DNA of 54,736 bases. Source: CAYVQZ01 sp964453435. Lineage in GTDB: Bacteria > Abyssobacteria > SURF-5. This document shows, piece by piece, positions 1 through 8,165 of this stretch (the stretch's first letter is position 1; the number at the start of each line of letters is the position of its first letter). The position numbers and the translations under genes were made by a program. The notes under the pieces are model-generated. The model searched no databases. It was not told where the DNA came from and saw only the letters and a list, made by a program, of their open reading frames with translations. Where the stretch lies: NCBI GenBank assembly GCA_964453435.1, contig CAYVQZ010000036.1, positions 1-54,736 of the forward strand, read 5' to 3'.

Positions 1-55
1 TGAGGTGGCACGGGCACTCGGAGATGTCGCCGTTTGGTCCTCTCGCCGTCGGGCG
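1..55. repeat. Left contig-end inverted repeat (55 bp exact)
   Basis: The first 55 bases equal the reverse complement of the last 55 bases without a mismatch. From base 56 inward the two arms remain homologous at roughly 90 percent over 172 bases, diverging by scattered substitutions. A perfect match that stops after exactly 55 bases at both tips is what a de Bruijn graph with k=55 leaves when a contig ends in a repeated gene. Confidence 0.85.
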
Positions 56-172
56 GATATCGGGTCCCTCCCAAAACGTACATTCGGGGCCCCAAAATGC
101 TCCTTCGACCGGCAGCGGGAGGCAGGCGAGGAGAAGCAAAACAGCCATTGGCAGAATCGTACTGCGGCACAT
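1..172 (-). CDS. Partial small secreted protein, copy 1 (N-terminus only)
   Basis: The first 57 codons of a gene that runs off the left end of the window. The reading starts at an ATG at 172; an in-frame TAG lies six codons upstream, so no earlier start is possible. Residues 2-17 form a basic then leucine-rich signal sequence ending in LLAC-LPLP, which could be a weak lipobox at Cys17 or a Sec signal cleaved near VEG-AFW. The mature part carries three cysteines (GPECTFW, ECPCHL). A second copy at the right end has the same mature residues although its DNA differs at five sites, all synonymous, so both copies look like real, selected genes. I do not recognise the family. The rest of the gene is not in this window. 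Confidence 0.7.
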   Translation of the reverse strand, partial: MCRSTILPMAVLLLLACLPLPVEGAFWGPECTFWEGPDIRPTARGPNGDISECPCHL

Positions 173-466
173 ATTGTGTGGCACTTGCTATTCCCCTCAA
201 GATATCCGATTGTGTCCCGAACGGGACCGATTCGCGCTACACATTGATATGCTTGATGTGCAACTTGAATGCCAATCGTATCGACAATTGCTCACGTGGC
301 TTCAAGAATTCGGCGACAATGAAGAGAACATGGCGCCACGCCGAGCCAGGCATCTCATGAATTCCGGAGAGCGGTTATTGGCTTTTTGAAAAATTCCATT
401 ATGGGAAACAACCGTTCGGGCGACCATGCATCGGCGCAACAAATGCGGTCAGTTGTCAAACAAACG

Positions 467-2098
467 CTATCTTCTGCGTACGATTTCTCCGGAAGGAGCG
501 TCAGCGTGGAAACGCCGCTCATGCCACACCGGAACGCCGTTAATGAGCACCGTTTGAATTCCCTCGGGGTATTGAAACGGCCTCGAAAACGATCCCACGT
601 CACGTATTTTGACGGGGTCAAAGATGACTATGTCCGCCCGTGCGCCCTCACGAATGACGCCGCGACCGGGAAGACCGAGTTGTGCGGCGGGCAGGGAGGT
701 GCATTTTCTGACTGCTTCTTCGAGTGAAAACGTTTCCCAATCGCGCACGTGTCTTCCCATAAACCGGGGGAATGCGCCGTAATGTGAAGGATGAGAAGAA
801 CGGTGACCGATGCCGACAGCGTCGGTCATGAACGACATGTGAGGGAGTTTGAGGCAAACGCCGAGCATCATGTCGGTTTCTTCGTCGTCGTGAAAACCGG
901 AGGTGTAATAGAGCCGTCCCTGTTCTTCAAGAGTGATATCGAAGAGAGCCTCGAACGGGTCCTTTCCCATATCCTCGGCAATCGCTTCAAGGTTGACGCC
1001 CTCATAGCGCCGGTATTCCGGCCTTCTGAAGCCGTGCAGCCGGTGGCGGCTCCAGCCAATCTCCTTGTCGTATTCGCGGCCGGGTGACGGCCATGCCGGC
1101 TCTTTCCCGAAATCCTCGACGATTCGCTTTCGAGCCGCAGGATCTTTCAGCCACTCGAAGAATTTGACAAGTCCCCCTTCGAACAGACGCGTCGGGTACA
1201 GGAAAAGCACGTTGGTTGAGGAAACCGCATACGGCAACAGGTCATAGCCGATTTGGGTTCCGCGAGCGCGAGCGGCCTCCGTAGCTTCATAGCTCTTGAA
1301 GAATTCGTCCATATAGGCCACATCAAAGGGGACATAGTGAGATAGTTGGAGGGGCGCGCCGACGGCCTCGGCCACGCTGATCATCTCGTCCACGGCGGGT
1401 TTGATGAAACGGCTCTGGTCACGCAAATGTACAGTTATCCGGCCATCGTACTTTGGCAAGTCGCGGGCCACCTCGATAAGTTCGTCGGTTTGCGCCCATG
1501 TCCCCGGAATGTATCCCAGCCCGAAGGAAAGCCCGAGCGCCCCCTCTTCCATGGATTGGCGCACCGCAGCCCGCATCGTTGCCATCTCGCCGGGTGAGGG
1601 AGAGCGTGAATCGTAACCCATCGTGTTTATTCGAATCGTCCCGTGGCCGACCAACTGCGCAACGTTCAGGATGGGACGAACGCTCGCAAGGCGCTCGAGG
1701 AACTCTTCCATCGTGGTCCAGTTCCATGGAAGGCCTTGTCGAGGCACAATACAATCCCAATATGTATCGAAGTGGTCGAGACAACTCGGGTTCAACGGAG
1801 CGGGAGACACTCCGCAGTTACCCGTCACCATTGTCGTTATTCCCTGACGGATAAAGGGTTCCATCATGCCGTGATGTGCCGGATGCGCCAGCATGAAGCC
1901 CGCATGCGTGTGAACATCGATAAAACCCGGCGCTACTATCATCCCGCTTGCATCGATTTCGGTGGCGGCTGCTGTATCGGCGGGCAACGTTCCGGCCACG
2001 AAAATTGCGCCATCCTTAATCGCAACGCTGCCGGTGAAGCCGGGAGATCCGGCGCCATCGATTATCGTTCCGTTTTGAATGAGAACATCGCATTCCAT
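467..2098 (-). CDS. N-acyl-D-amino-acid deacylase (D-aminoacylase), amidohydrolase family
   Basis: Predicted zinc enzyme that hydrolyses N-acyl-D-amino acids to a D-amino acid and a carboxylate. The 543-residue protein has the amidohydrolase layout: an N-terminal beta sandwich, then GFIDVHTH with metal ligands His63 and His65, a GNCG motif with Cys95 (the bridging-cysteine position of D-aminoacylases), HLRDQS and LSHY histidine motifs in the middle, and the family signature HPSHYGAFPRFMGRHVRD near the C-terminus. It ends with the usual strand returning to the sandwich (GARADIVIFDP). The start is supported by GGAGGATAATCA just before ATG. Length is normal for the family. It stands alone, divergent from the Lin0512 gene. 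Specificity among neutral, aspartyl or glutamyl substrates cannot be read from the sequence. Confidence 0.9.
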   Translation of the reverse strand: MECDVLIQNGTIIDGAGSPGFTGSVAIKDGAIFVAGTLPADTAAATEIDASGMIVAPGFIDVHTHAGFMLAHPAHHGMMEPFIRQGITTMVTGNCGVSPAPLNPSCLDHFDTYWDCIVPRQGLPWNWTTMEEFLERLASVRPILNVAQLVGHGTIRINTMGYDSRSPSPGEMATMRAAVRQSMEEGALGLSFGLGYIPGTWAQTDELIEVARDLPKYDGRITVHLRDQSRFIKPAVDEMISVAEAVGAPLQLSHYVPFDVAYMDEFFKSYEATEAARARGTQIGYDLLPYAVSSTNVLFLYPTRLFEGGLVKFFEWLKDPAARKRIVEDFGKEPAWPSPGREYDKEIGWSRHRLHGFRRPEYRRYEGVNLEAIAEDMGKDPFEALFDITLEEQGRLYYTSGFHDDEETDMMLGVCLKLPHMSFMTDAVGIGHRSSHPSHYGAFPRFMGRHVRDWETFSLEEAVRKCTSLPAAQLGLPGRGVIREGARADIVIFDPVKIRDVGSFSRPFQYPEGIQTVLINGVPVWHERRFHADAPSGEIVRRR

Positions 2099-2500
2099 TG
2101 ATTATCCTCCGCTTTAGGGAGATCTGATTGTGTGCGGATAACGCGCCGATATCTTACCACAAACTCCATGATTCTCGCTTCCAACCGATGTTTCCCGGGT
2201 GTGACCCGCCCCACGATTTGGCAGTGGCGGTCACCCATGTTAGCGGGAAAGACAAATGTGAGTACGTTTCTTGATTCTATGACGCGTGTTTGGGTGGAGC
2301 AGTCCACGGCTACCCCCTTGACATGTCTGCATAGCAGATTCACAGTCTGCTTAGCTGAGAGTTTTCGGCGGCATGGGCGAGCCTGCGAGAAAACAAATGT
2401 CGGCGGTTTGCTAGCAGGAAGGAATGAACGCGGATATATTTTATAAAATGGCTCCCAAACCTGAAGCTAATCCCAAGTAAACATCCGGGGGGGATAATAC
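2099..2500. other. Intergenic region between divergent genes
   Basis: No open frame with a ribosome site is visible. It must hold the promoters of the D-aminoacylase (minus) and the Lin0512 gene (plus). A TTGACA occurs at 2318-2323 but has no good -10 box at the right distance. An AT-rich patch at 2434-2449 is the other candidate. I cannot assign a start site. Confidence 0.4.
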
Positions 2501-2869
2501 ATGGCTGAGAAGCGTTATATTACACAGGTAGGCATGGGCGTGGACCTGCATGGCCAGGATGTTACACAAGCGGCATGCCGCGCCGTGCGGAATGCTATAG
2601 CAAACAACTGTCTGTGCGGCATTTCACAGGTGCTCGATACCGACCGTCCCGAGGAAAAGATGCACGTCCGCGTAGAGGTCGCGTGTCCCAGGCCAAACGA
2701 TCTCCTAAAAGATTCGGTCTTGGCAGTTATTCCGTTCGGGAAAAAGACCATAGAGGTGAAGGAGGGCGGCATGGTTTCGAACGGAATCCTTTCTCCGAGG
2801 CTTGGCGACAAGACCGCTGAGATAATCATAGCGAATGCGGCTGTCACCGTATCCGTCGACAGTGTATAG
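2501..2869 (+). CDS. Lin0512 family protein
   Basis: A 122-residue protein of the Lin0512 family, known only as a conserved small protein of unknown function. The family signature is plain at the N-terminus: GMGVDLHGQDVTQAACRAVR, followed by a pair of beta-rich halves. No signal peptide, membrane segment or cysteine cluster is present, so it is probably cytosolic. The start is supported by a G-rich site (GGGGGGG) eight bases before ATG. Downstream is a T-rich tract (2964-2985) that may terminate transcription but lacks a strong hairpin. It has no operon partner. Family assignment rests on the motif; function is unknown. Confidence 0.8.
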   Translation: MAEKRYITQVGMGVDLHGQDVTQAACRAVRNAIANNCLCGISQVLDTDRPEEKMHVRVEVACPRPNDLLKDSVLAVIPFGKKTIEVKEGGMVSNGILSPRLGDKTAEIIIANAAVTVSVDSV

Positions 2870-2999
2870 CCGCTGCTCGAAACGAGGGGCCACGGCAAAT
2901 AGGGTTCGGAACGCGAGTGTTTGACCTCGAAGGGGACCAAACTTTCCGGATAAAAAAGCTCTTTTTTTGCTTTTTTTTAATTTTTAGGGAGTTTGGGGC

Positions 3000-3028
3000 T
3001 TGACAAATGATAACTTATAGGATATACT
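3000..3028 (+). promoter_or_regulatory. Strong sigma-70 promoter P1 of the leader RNA
   Basis: TTGACA at 3000-3005, exactly 17 bases, then TATACT at 3023-3028. Transcription should start near 3035, about 420 bases before the next protein gene. Confidence 0.8.
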
Positions 3029-3283
3029 TTAATCCGAGCACGCGGGGTCAGCCTGTCTTAGCAAATCCGATAAGGCGAGAACGTCCCGGTAAGAGGAAGA
3101 GGGGGCGTTTAATTCTTGCTACCGAGAAGGCCTTCCGCAGTTCATTTTTTTACCCGGGGAGAGAAGGACTTTGCGCGGTAGTCGGGTTTAAATAATAATT
3201 GTTTTTACGGAAGCTCTTAGCCTCATGATTATGTCGGGTAAAGCAAAAATTCGTGGCCGATGTCTTTGATGGGGCGGGGAAAA

Positions 3284-3343
3284 ATGGATCTTTATCCCAA
3301 AAGTGGCGGCAGAATATTTTTCATATGCTCGCCTCGGGAGTAA
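3284..3343 (+). CDS. Possible 19-residue leader peptide
   Basis: A short frame MDLYPKSGGRIFFICSPRE with a good ribosome site (GGGGCGGGG) ending four bases before ATG. Its TAA at 3341-3343 falls in the loop of the terminator hairpin at 3329-3355. That geometry is the one expected of a transcription attenuator: a ribosome reaching the stop would cover the left arm of the hairpin and allow read-through. No run of one amino acid is present that would name an effector. Too short to judge by codon use. Confidence 0.35.
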   Translation: MDLYPKSGGRIFFICSPRE

Positions 3344-3367
3344 GCTCTGAGGTGATACGTTTTTTTT
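3329..3367 (+). terminator. Terminator-like hairpin with T8 tract
   Basis: Left arm 3329-3335 (TCGCCTC) pairs with 3349-3355 (GAGGTGA), one pair being G-U; an inner GAG/CTC pairs at 3338-3340 with 3345-3347. Four bases later comes a run of eight T (3360-3367). It sits directly upstream of promoter P2. Confidence 0.6.
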
Positions 3368-3369
3368 CA

Positions 3370-3399
3370 TTGACACAAGATATTATTTAGGAATACCAT
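3370..3399 (+). promoter_or_regulatory. Sigma-70-like promoter P2 of the fusion gene
   Basis: TTGACA at 3370-3375 and TACCAT at 3394-3399, spacing 18. Its sequence resembles P1 (21 of 32 bases without gaps), so the two may be duplicates. It starts right after the leader terminator. Confidence 0.5.
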
Positions 3400-3454
3400 T
3401 AGAGGCCTCAGGATCGACGGATTAGAAAACGTTTGATTCGGAAAGAAAGAAGTT

Positions 3455-5203
3455 ATGAAAGAAGCCCAAACTCTTGCCAGCATGAAAGTGGTTGTTGCTG
3501 CGGGAGGATTGAGAAGCCGCAAAATTCATCCCGTAAATGTCTCCAAAGCATTCTATCCCATTATCAACAAACCTGCCGTTCATTATACGTTGAATACTCT
3601 CTGCAACATGGGAATCTCCGACGTCTTTCTGGCGTTTGGCAACGAAGACGTTGATGCTTCCCGGTGGGTTGGGTCCTTCAACGGATTGCAGGTTCATTCT
3701 TTTTTCGAGGATTACCCCCTCGGAACCGCCGGAGCCCTTAAGCAGTTTGAGAATCATCTCAACGGCCACACGGTAATCCTCATTTCTGCAAGCCTCCTGT
3801 TCTTCGCCAGGGAGGACCTTGAGGAGATTGTTCGGTATCATCTCGAGCAGCGGGCCGATCTCACCGTGGGCATGATGCCGGTTTCGGACGCTCATGCAGA
3901 CACGGAGAGAATTGTTCTCGGGCCCGGCAAAGAAATTGACAGCATTGTTCAGATTCATGCGTCCGTCGACCGGCGCTCCAAGCTGAAGACGTCCGGGGTT
4001 TATGTGCTGGAGTCTCACGTTCTCGAGCATGTCAGACCCGGCGGTTTCGTCGATATGAAGGAGCAACTGATTCCAAAACTCCGCGAGCAGGGAATGAAGG
4101 TAATCGGCTGGACTCACAGGAGAAATAGCTGGGATGTGCGGAATATGGGAGATTATCTGAGAATCAATTTTGAATTGCTCCGTGATTCCCGGTGGGTCAG
4201 CGAGCACCTCAAGGATTATCGCCAGGTGAAACCGCAGGTATGGGTTGGCAAAAACGTCGACATCAGTCCGTCGGCAAAGCTGATTCGTCCGCTCGTTATC
4301 GGCAACGACTCGCGGATCGAGGACGACGTTGACGTGGTTGGGCCCTCCGTGATTGGCGAACGATGCCTGCTGGGGAGAAACAGCCTTGTCCGCGAGAGCG
4401 TCTTGTGGCCCGGCAGCACGGTCGGGGCCGGAATGGAAATCGAGAGATGCCTGGTAAGCGGACGGGCGCACAGCGAGCAGAACAGTCATTGTCACGAACG
4501 AATCGTTCTTGACGGGGAATCGCATATCGACGGAATAAGCGCAGGAATCGGAAGGCCCAGAATTCGAGGTGTTGTGGAAAAGCCTGTTCGCGGATTAGCG
4601 AAGGCAAAGAGAATATATTCTCCTTTCAAGAGACTCTATGAGATTGTGATATCAGCCCTCTCCCTGGCTCTTTTGGCGCCGCTTTTCGCGCTTATCGCTA
4701 TTGCCATCAAAATCGATTCGAAAGGGCCTGTCTTTTTCGTTCAAACCAGATGCGGCAAGAATGGCAAACCATTCCACATGCTGAAATTTCGGACGATGGT
4801 GGCCAATGCCGAGCAGATAAAAGAGAAAATCCGGCATCTGAACCAGGCCGATGGACCCATGTTCAAGATTGTCGGTGACCCTCGGGTCACGCGCGTCGGA
4901 CGATTTCTCAGGGCAACCAACCTCGACGAGTTGCCTCAGTTGGTGAACGTGCTCCGCGGAGAAATGAGCTTCGTCGGACCGCGGCCGCTCTCGATGGAGG
5001 AAATGAAATACAATCCCCATTGGAGAGACGCCCGCCTTAACATACGGCCGGGGGTCACGGGGTTTTGGCAGCTCTATGGCAAACCGACCAACTCATTCCA
5101 TGACTGGATTCGGTATGACCTGAAATATGTGGATGAACGCTCGTTCTGGCTCGATATGAAGCTCATCTTTGCAACGGTGCTCAAAGCCGTCAAATCGCGG
5201 TGA
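3455..5203 (+). CDS. Fusion: degenerate sugar nucleotidyltransferase + left-handed beta helix + undecaprenyl-phosphate sugar phosphotransferase
   Basis: A 582-residue protein joining two functions that are normally separate. Residues about 10-245 resemble NDP-sugar pyrophosphorylases (VVVAAGG, SKAFYPIINKP, a closing WDVRNMGDYL), but the glycine-rich loop reads AGGLRSR instead of GxGTR. The strand that usually ends in the metal-binding GD reads LISASLLF near 110, so the domain is probably catalytically dead. Residues about 255-350 look like a left-handed beta helix. After a hydrophobic re-entrant segment (about 393-416), residues about 385-582 form a bacterial sugar transferase domain: GPVFFVQTRCGKNGKPF, KFRTM, the catalytic DE dyad at 491-492 (NLDELPQL) and SFVGPRPL. 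That domain moves a sugar phosphate onto undecaprenyl phosphate at the inner face of the membrane, the first step of exopolysaccharide or O-antigen assembly. No polysaccharide cluster surrounds it. Confidence 0.88.
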   Translation: MKEAQTLASMKVVVAAGGLRSRKIHPVNVSKAFYPIINKPAVHYTLNTLCNMGISDVFLAFGNEDVDASRWVGSFNGLQVHSFFEDYPLGTAGALKQFENHLNGHTVILISASLLFFAREDLEEIVRYHLEQRADLTVGMMPVSDAHADTERIVLGPGKEIDSIVQIHASVDRRSKLKTSGVYVLESHVLEHVRPGGFVDMKEQLIPKLREQGMKVIGWTHRRNSWDVRNMGDYLRINFELLRDSRWVSEHLKDYRQVKPQVWVGKNVDISPSAKLIRPLVIGNDSRIEDDVDVVGPSVIGERCLLGRNSLVRESVLWPGSTVGAGMEIERCLVSGRAHSEQNSHCHERIVLDGESHIDGISAGIGRPRIRGVVEKPVRGLAKAKRIYSPFKRLYEIVISALSLALLAPLFALIAIAIKIDSKGPVFFVQTRCGKNGKPFHMLKFRTMVANAEQIKEKIRHLNQADGPMFKIVGDPRVTRVGRFLRATNLDELPQLVNVLRGEMSFVGPRPLSMEEMKYNPHWRDARLNIRPGVTGFWQLYGKPTNSFHDWIRYDLKYVDERSFWLDMKLIFATVLKAVKSR

Positions 5204-5234
5204 TCCAGTAGCTTCGGAGTTCAATAAAATCTCG

Positions 5235-5275
5235 GGTCCGGATAGCGCAATTATATAGTATCCGGACCCCTTACC
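5235..5275 (+). terminator. Hairpin after the fusion gene
   Basis: Perfect 11-bp inverted repeat GGGTCCGGATA (5235-5245) and TATCCGGACCC (5260-5270) with a 14-base AT-rich loop. Only a weak T tract follows, so termination may be partial. Confidence 0.55.
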
Positions 5276-5343
5276 TTTAGCCCTCCCATTTCAAAAGTGT
5301 CGGAAATTGCCCTTCCCTTGCTGTTCCATTTTGAAACGGATTC

Positions 5344-5357
5344 GAAGGAATTCCTTC
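5344..5357. promoter_or_regulatory. 14-bp palindrome upstream of clpB
   Basis: GAAGGAATTCCTTC is a perfect palindrome placed about 30 bases upstream of the likely clpB -35 box. It could be an operator. It does not match the CIRCE heat-shock element. Confidence 0.3.
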
Positions 5358-5386
5358 CAACCCGAATATTGTTATTGCGTAAGTCA

Positions 5387-5415
5387 TTGCAAAATATGCA
5401 CTTACATTTTTATAA
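5387..5415 (+). promoter_or_regulatory. Candidate clpB promoter
   Basis: TTGCAA at 5387-5392, 17 bases, TTATAA at 5410-5415. I see no convincing heat-shock sigma-32 promoter. Confidence 0.5.
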
Positions 5416-5485
5416 GAGATTGGCATTGATATTGCCTGAAAAATAGAAAACCAGATACTGATTTCATATTTGGGAGGCAGGTAAT

Positions 5486-8089
5486 ATGAGATTTGACAAA
5501 TTCACGATAAAAGCGCAAGAAGCTGTTCAGGACGCGCAGCGTATCGCGCAAGAGCAAAATCATCAGGCCATTGAACCCGAGCATCTCCTGATGGCGTTGC
5601 TCCGGCAACCCGAGGGAGTTATAGTGCCGATCTTGCGCCAACTCGAAGTGGACCCGGCGATGCTGGAAAGCCGCATGGGCGATATCATTCAGAAAATGCC
5701 CAAGGTTTACGGAGAGGGAGGCGGGGAGGTGTATCTGTCGAACACGCTCTCTCGCGTGTTCAATCGAGCGCTGTCCGAAGCGCAACAGTTGAAAGACGAA
5801 TATGTGAGTACGGAGCATTTACTCATTGCGGTTGCCGAGGGTGAGAAAGCGATCGAGGCCGCGCGGTTGCTTCGAGAGCACGGGGTGACCCGCGACAACA
5901 TTTATAAGGTGCTTGTCGAGATACGGGGAAGCCAGCGAGTAACCGACCAGTCGCCGGAAGAGAAATACCAGGCGCTGAAGCGTTACAGCCGTAACCTGAC
6001 AGACTTGGCGCAGAAGGACACGCTCGACCCTGTGATCGGCCGTGACGATGAAATCCGCCGATTGATGCAAGTGCTTTCGCGCCGAACCAAGAATAACCCC
6101 GTTCTGATCGGCGATCCGGGAGTCGGCAAAACCGCGATAGTCGAAGGCCTCGCGCAACGGATGGTTGCGGGCGACGTGCCGGAAGGGTTGAAGGAAAAGC
6201 AGTTGGTCGCATTGGACCTTGGCGCCATGGTGGCGGGGTCAAAATTCAGGGGTGAGTTTGAGGAACGCCTGAAAGCGGTCCTCCGGGAAATCGAAGAGTC
6301 GGAGGGAAACATCGTTTTGTTTATCGATGAGCTGCACACTCTTGTTGGCGCCGGAGCCGCGCAAGGGGCCGTCGACGCGTCGAACATGCTGAAACCGGCG
6401 CTTGCCCGCGGCGAACTCCGCTGTATCGGCGCCACGACCCTTGACGAATACCGTAAACATATCGAGAAAGACGCCGCGCTTGAACGACGTTTCCAGCCGG
6501 TGCTGGTGGAAGAGCCGACGGTCGAGGACACGATTGCTATTTTGCGGGGACTGAAAGAACGGTACGAGGTTCACCACGGGGTTCGCATCCAGGACGCGGC
6601 GCTCGTGGCGGCGGCGGTTCTTTCGCACCGCTACATATCGGACCGTTTTTTGCCTGACAAGGCGATCGACCTGATCGATGAGGCGGCGTCGCGACTTCGC
6701 ATCGAGATCGATAGCATGCCGACGGAAATAGATGAAGTCGAACGCAGAATCATGCAACTCGAGATCGAGAAGCAGGCTCTGAAAAAAGAGCGTGACAAGG
6801 CTTCCAAGGAGCGGCTCGGCAAGCTTGAAAAGGAGCTGGCCGAACTGAAAGAGCGAAGTTCCGAGATGAAAGCGCAATGGAAGCTCGAGAAGGACTGCAT
6901 CCAGCGCGTGCGCGAGGCGAAGGAACTCATTGATCAGGCCAGGACCGAGGAACAGCGAGCGGAGCGCGCGGGCGACCTGAACCGAGTGGCCGAAATACGA
7001 TATGGGCGTCTGATCGAATTACAGAAACAGTTGGAGGAAGCGAATCGGAAACTCGAAGAGATTCAGAAAACCCGAAGCTTCCTGAAGGAAGAAGTCGATG
7101 ACGAGGACGTGGCGGAGATTATCTCCAAGTGGACGGGCATTCCGGTCTCGAAACTGCTGGAAGGCGAGATGGAGAAGCTCGTAAAGATGGACGACCGTCT
7201 GCGTGTCAGGGTTGTGGGCCAGGATCACGCGATTCGCTCGATTTCCGACGCCGTCCGCAGGGCGCGGGCCGGTTTGCAGGACCCGAACCGTCCGATCGGC
7301 TCGTTCATTTTCCTCGGCCCAACGGGGGTAGGCAAAACGGAGCTGGCGCGGGCGCTTGCCGAATTCCTGTTCGACGACGAGGCGGCAATGGTTCGGATCG
7401 ACATGAGCGAATACCAGGAGCGGCACACGGTCGCCCGCCTGATCGGGGCTCCTCCGGGCTACGTCGGGTTCGAGGAGGGCGGCCAGTTGACCGAAAGCGT
7501 GCGCCGCCGACCTTACAGTGTCGTTCTGTTCGATGAAATCGAGAAGGCTCATTCCGACGTGTTCAACGTGTTGCTGCAGATACTCGACGATGGCCGCCTG
7601 ACGGATGGGCAGGGCCATACGGTCGACTTCAAGAACACCGTGATCATCATGACTTCGAACGTGGGCAGTCAGTATCTCTCCGACCTGAACGGAGACCCGG
7701 AAAAGTCGCGAGCCCTGATGATGGAGGCGTTGAGACATCAATTCCGGCCGGAATTCCTCAACCGTGTCGACGACATAATAGTGTTCAACAGCCTCGGGAA
7801 AGAACAGATCAAGCAGATTGTGGAAATACAACTTGGCCATGTGAAAGAGCGTCTTGCGGAGAAGAAGATTAACCTTGTGCTGACAGAGGACGCAAGGAAT
7901 CTGCTCGCGGAAGCAGGCTTCGACCCGGCGTACGGCGCCCGTCCTTTGAAGCGGGCCATTCAGCGCATGGTTCTTGACCCGCTCGCGATGAGCATGTTGA
8001 AAGGAGAATTTCACGAGGGTGAGACGATAGAGGTCGGCAGCAGGAATGGCGAGATTACGTTCGAGCGGGCAAAAGCGGTCGCAACATAA
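5486..8089 (+). CDS. clpB: ATP-dependent disaggregase ClpB
   Basis: An 867-residue Hsp100 chaperone that, with DnaK, pulls proteins out of aggregates in the cytosol. The order is standard: N-domain (1-145, MRFDKFTIKAQEAVQDAQ), first AAA+ ring with Walker A GDPGVGKT near 205 and Walker B LFIDELH, a long coiled-coil middle domain (about 405-525, rich in E, K and R, as expected for ClpB and absent from ClpA), then the second AAA+ domain with GPTGVGKTE near 615, VVLFDEIEKA and pore loop GYVG. The C-terminal sensor-2 motif GARPLKRAI is intact. GGGAGGCAGG precedes the ATG. Length is normal. No dnaK, dnaJ or grpE lies beside it. Confidence 0.97.
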   Translation: MRFDKFTIKAQEAVQDAQRIAQEQNHQAIEPEHLLMALLRQPEGVIVPILRQLEVDPAMLESRMGDIIQKMPKVYGEGGGEVYLSNTLSRVFNRALSEAQQLKDEYVSTEHLLIAVAEGEKAIEAARLLREHGVTRDNIYKVLVEIRGSQRVTDQSPEEKYQALKRYSRNLTDLAQKDTLDPVIGRDDEIRRLMQVLSRRTKNNPVLIGDPGVGKTAIVEGLAQRMVAGDVPEGLKEKQLVALDLGAMVAGSKFRGEFEERLKAVLREIEESEGNIVLFIDELHTLVGAGAAQGAVDASNMLKPALARGELRCIGATTLDEYRKHIEKDAALERRFQPVLVEEPTVEDTIAILRGLKERYEVHHGVRIQDAALVAAAVLSHRYISDRFLPDKAIDLIDEAASRLRIEIDSMPTEIDEVERRIMQLEIEKQALKKERDKASKERLGKLEKELAELKERSSEMKAQWKLEKDCIQRVREAKELIDQARTEEQRAERAGDLNRVAEIRYGRLIELQKQLEEANRKLEEIQKTRSFLKEEVDDEDVAEIISKWTGIPVSKLLEGEMEKLVKMDDRLRVRVVGQDHAIRSISDAVRRARAGLQDPNRPIGSFIFLGPTGVGKTELARALAEFLFDDEAAMVRIDMSEYQERHTVARLIGAPPGYVGFEEGGQLTESVRRRPYSVVLFDEIEKAHSDVFNVLLQILDDGRLTDGQGHTVDFKNTVIIMTSNVGSQYLSDLNGDPEKSRALMMEALRHQFRPEFLNRVDDIIVFNSLGKEQIKQIVEIQLGHVKERLAEKKINLVLTEDARNLLAEAGFDPAYGARPLKRAIQRMVLDPLAMSMLKGEFHEGETIEVGSRNGEITFERAKAVAT

Positions 8090-8110
8090 GGTATTCGGGA
8101 AAAAGAATCA

Positions 8111-8147
8111 GGGGGCGATGGCAGGTCCATCGCCCCCCGCTTTCTTT
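8111..8147 (+). terminator. Terminator between clpB and the convergent aminotransferase
   Basis: Perfect 11-bp stem GGGGGCGATGG (8111-8121) and CCATCGCCCCC (8127-8137) with a five-base loop, followed by CTTTCTTTC. It lies between two convergent genes. Confidence 0.8.
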
Positions 8148-8165
8148 CACACTCGTATGATGGTC

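Larger units (their letters stand above)
3035..3367 (+). ncRNA. Candidate 330-nt leader or small RNA ahead of the polysaccharide gene
   Basis: A transcription unit is outlined by promoter P1 at 3000-3028 and a terminator-like hairpin plus eight T at 3329-3367. No long open frame fits inside it. It could be a free small RNA, or a leader whose terminator controls read-through into the fusion gene at 3455. I looked for tmRNA, RNase P RNA, 6S RNA and cyclic-di-GMP riboswitch signatures and found none. A 19-codon frame near its 3' end is listed separately. The boundaries are inferred from signals, not measured. Confidence 0.45.

Noticed and set aside
3171..3190. An ops/JUMPstart-like element (GCGCGGTAGTCG) in the polysaccharide-gene leader
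   Set aside because: Only a partial match to GGCGGTAG; no rfaH or loaP gene to support it.
3035..3367. Known RNA in the leader: cyclic-di-GMP riboswitch, tmRNA, RNase P or 6S RNA
   Set aside because: None of the conserved sequence blocks of these RNAs could be found by eye.
3422..4525. A 367-codon open frame on the minus strand inside the fusion gene
   Set aside because: It is antisense to a gene with clear motifs, has no ribosome site and no recognisable domain.
5204..5485. CIRCE or sigma-32 heat-shock control of clpB
   Set aside because: No CIRCE repeat, and the TTTTGAAAC at about 5330 has no matching downstream box.
7019..8014. A 331-codon minus-strand frame inside clpB
   Set aside because: Shadow of the conserved second AAA+ domain; high-GC antisense frames are common.
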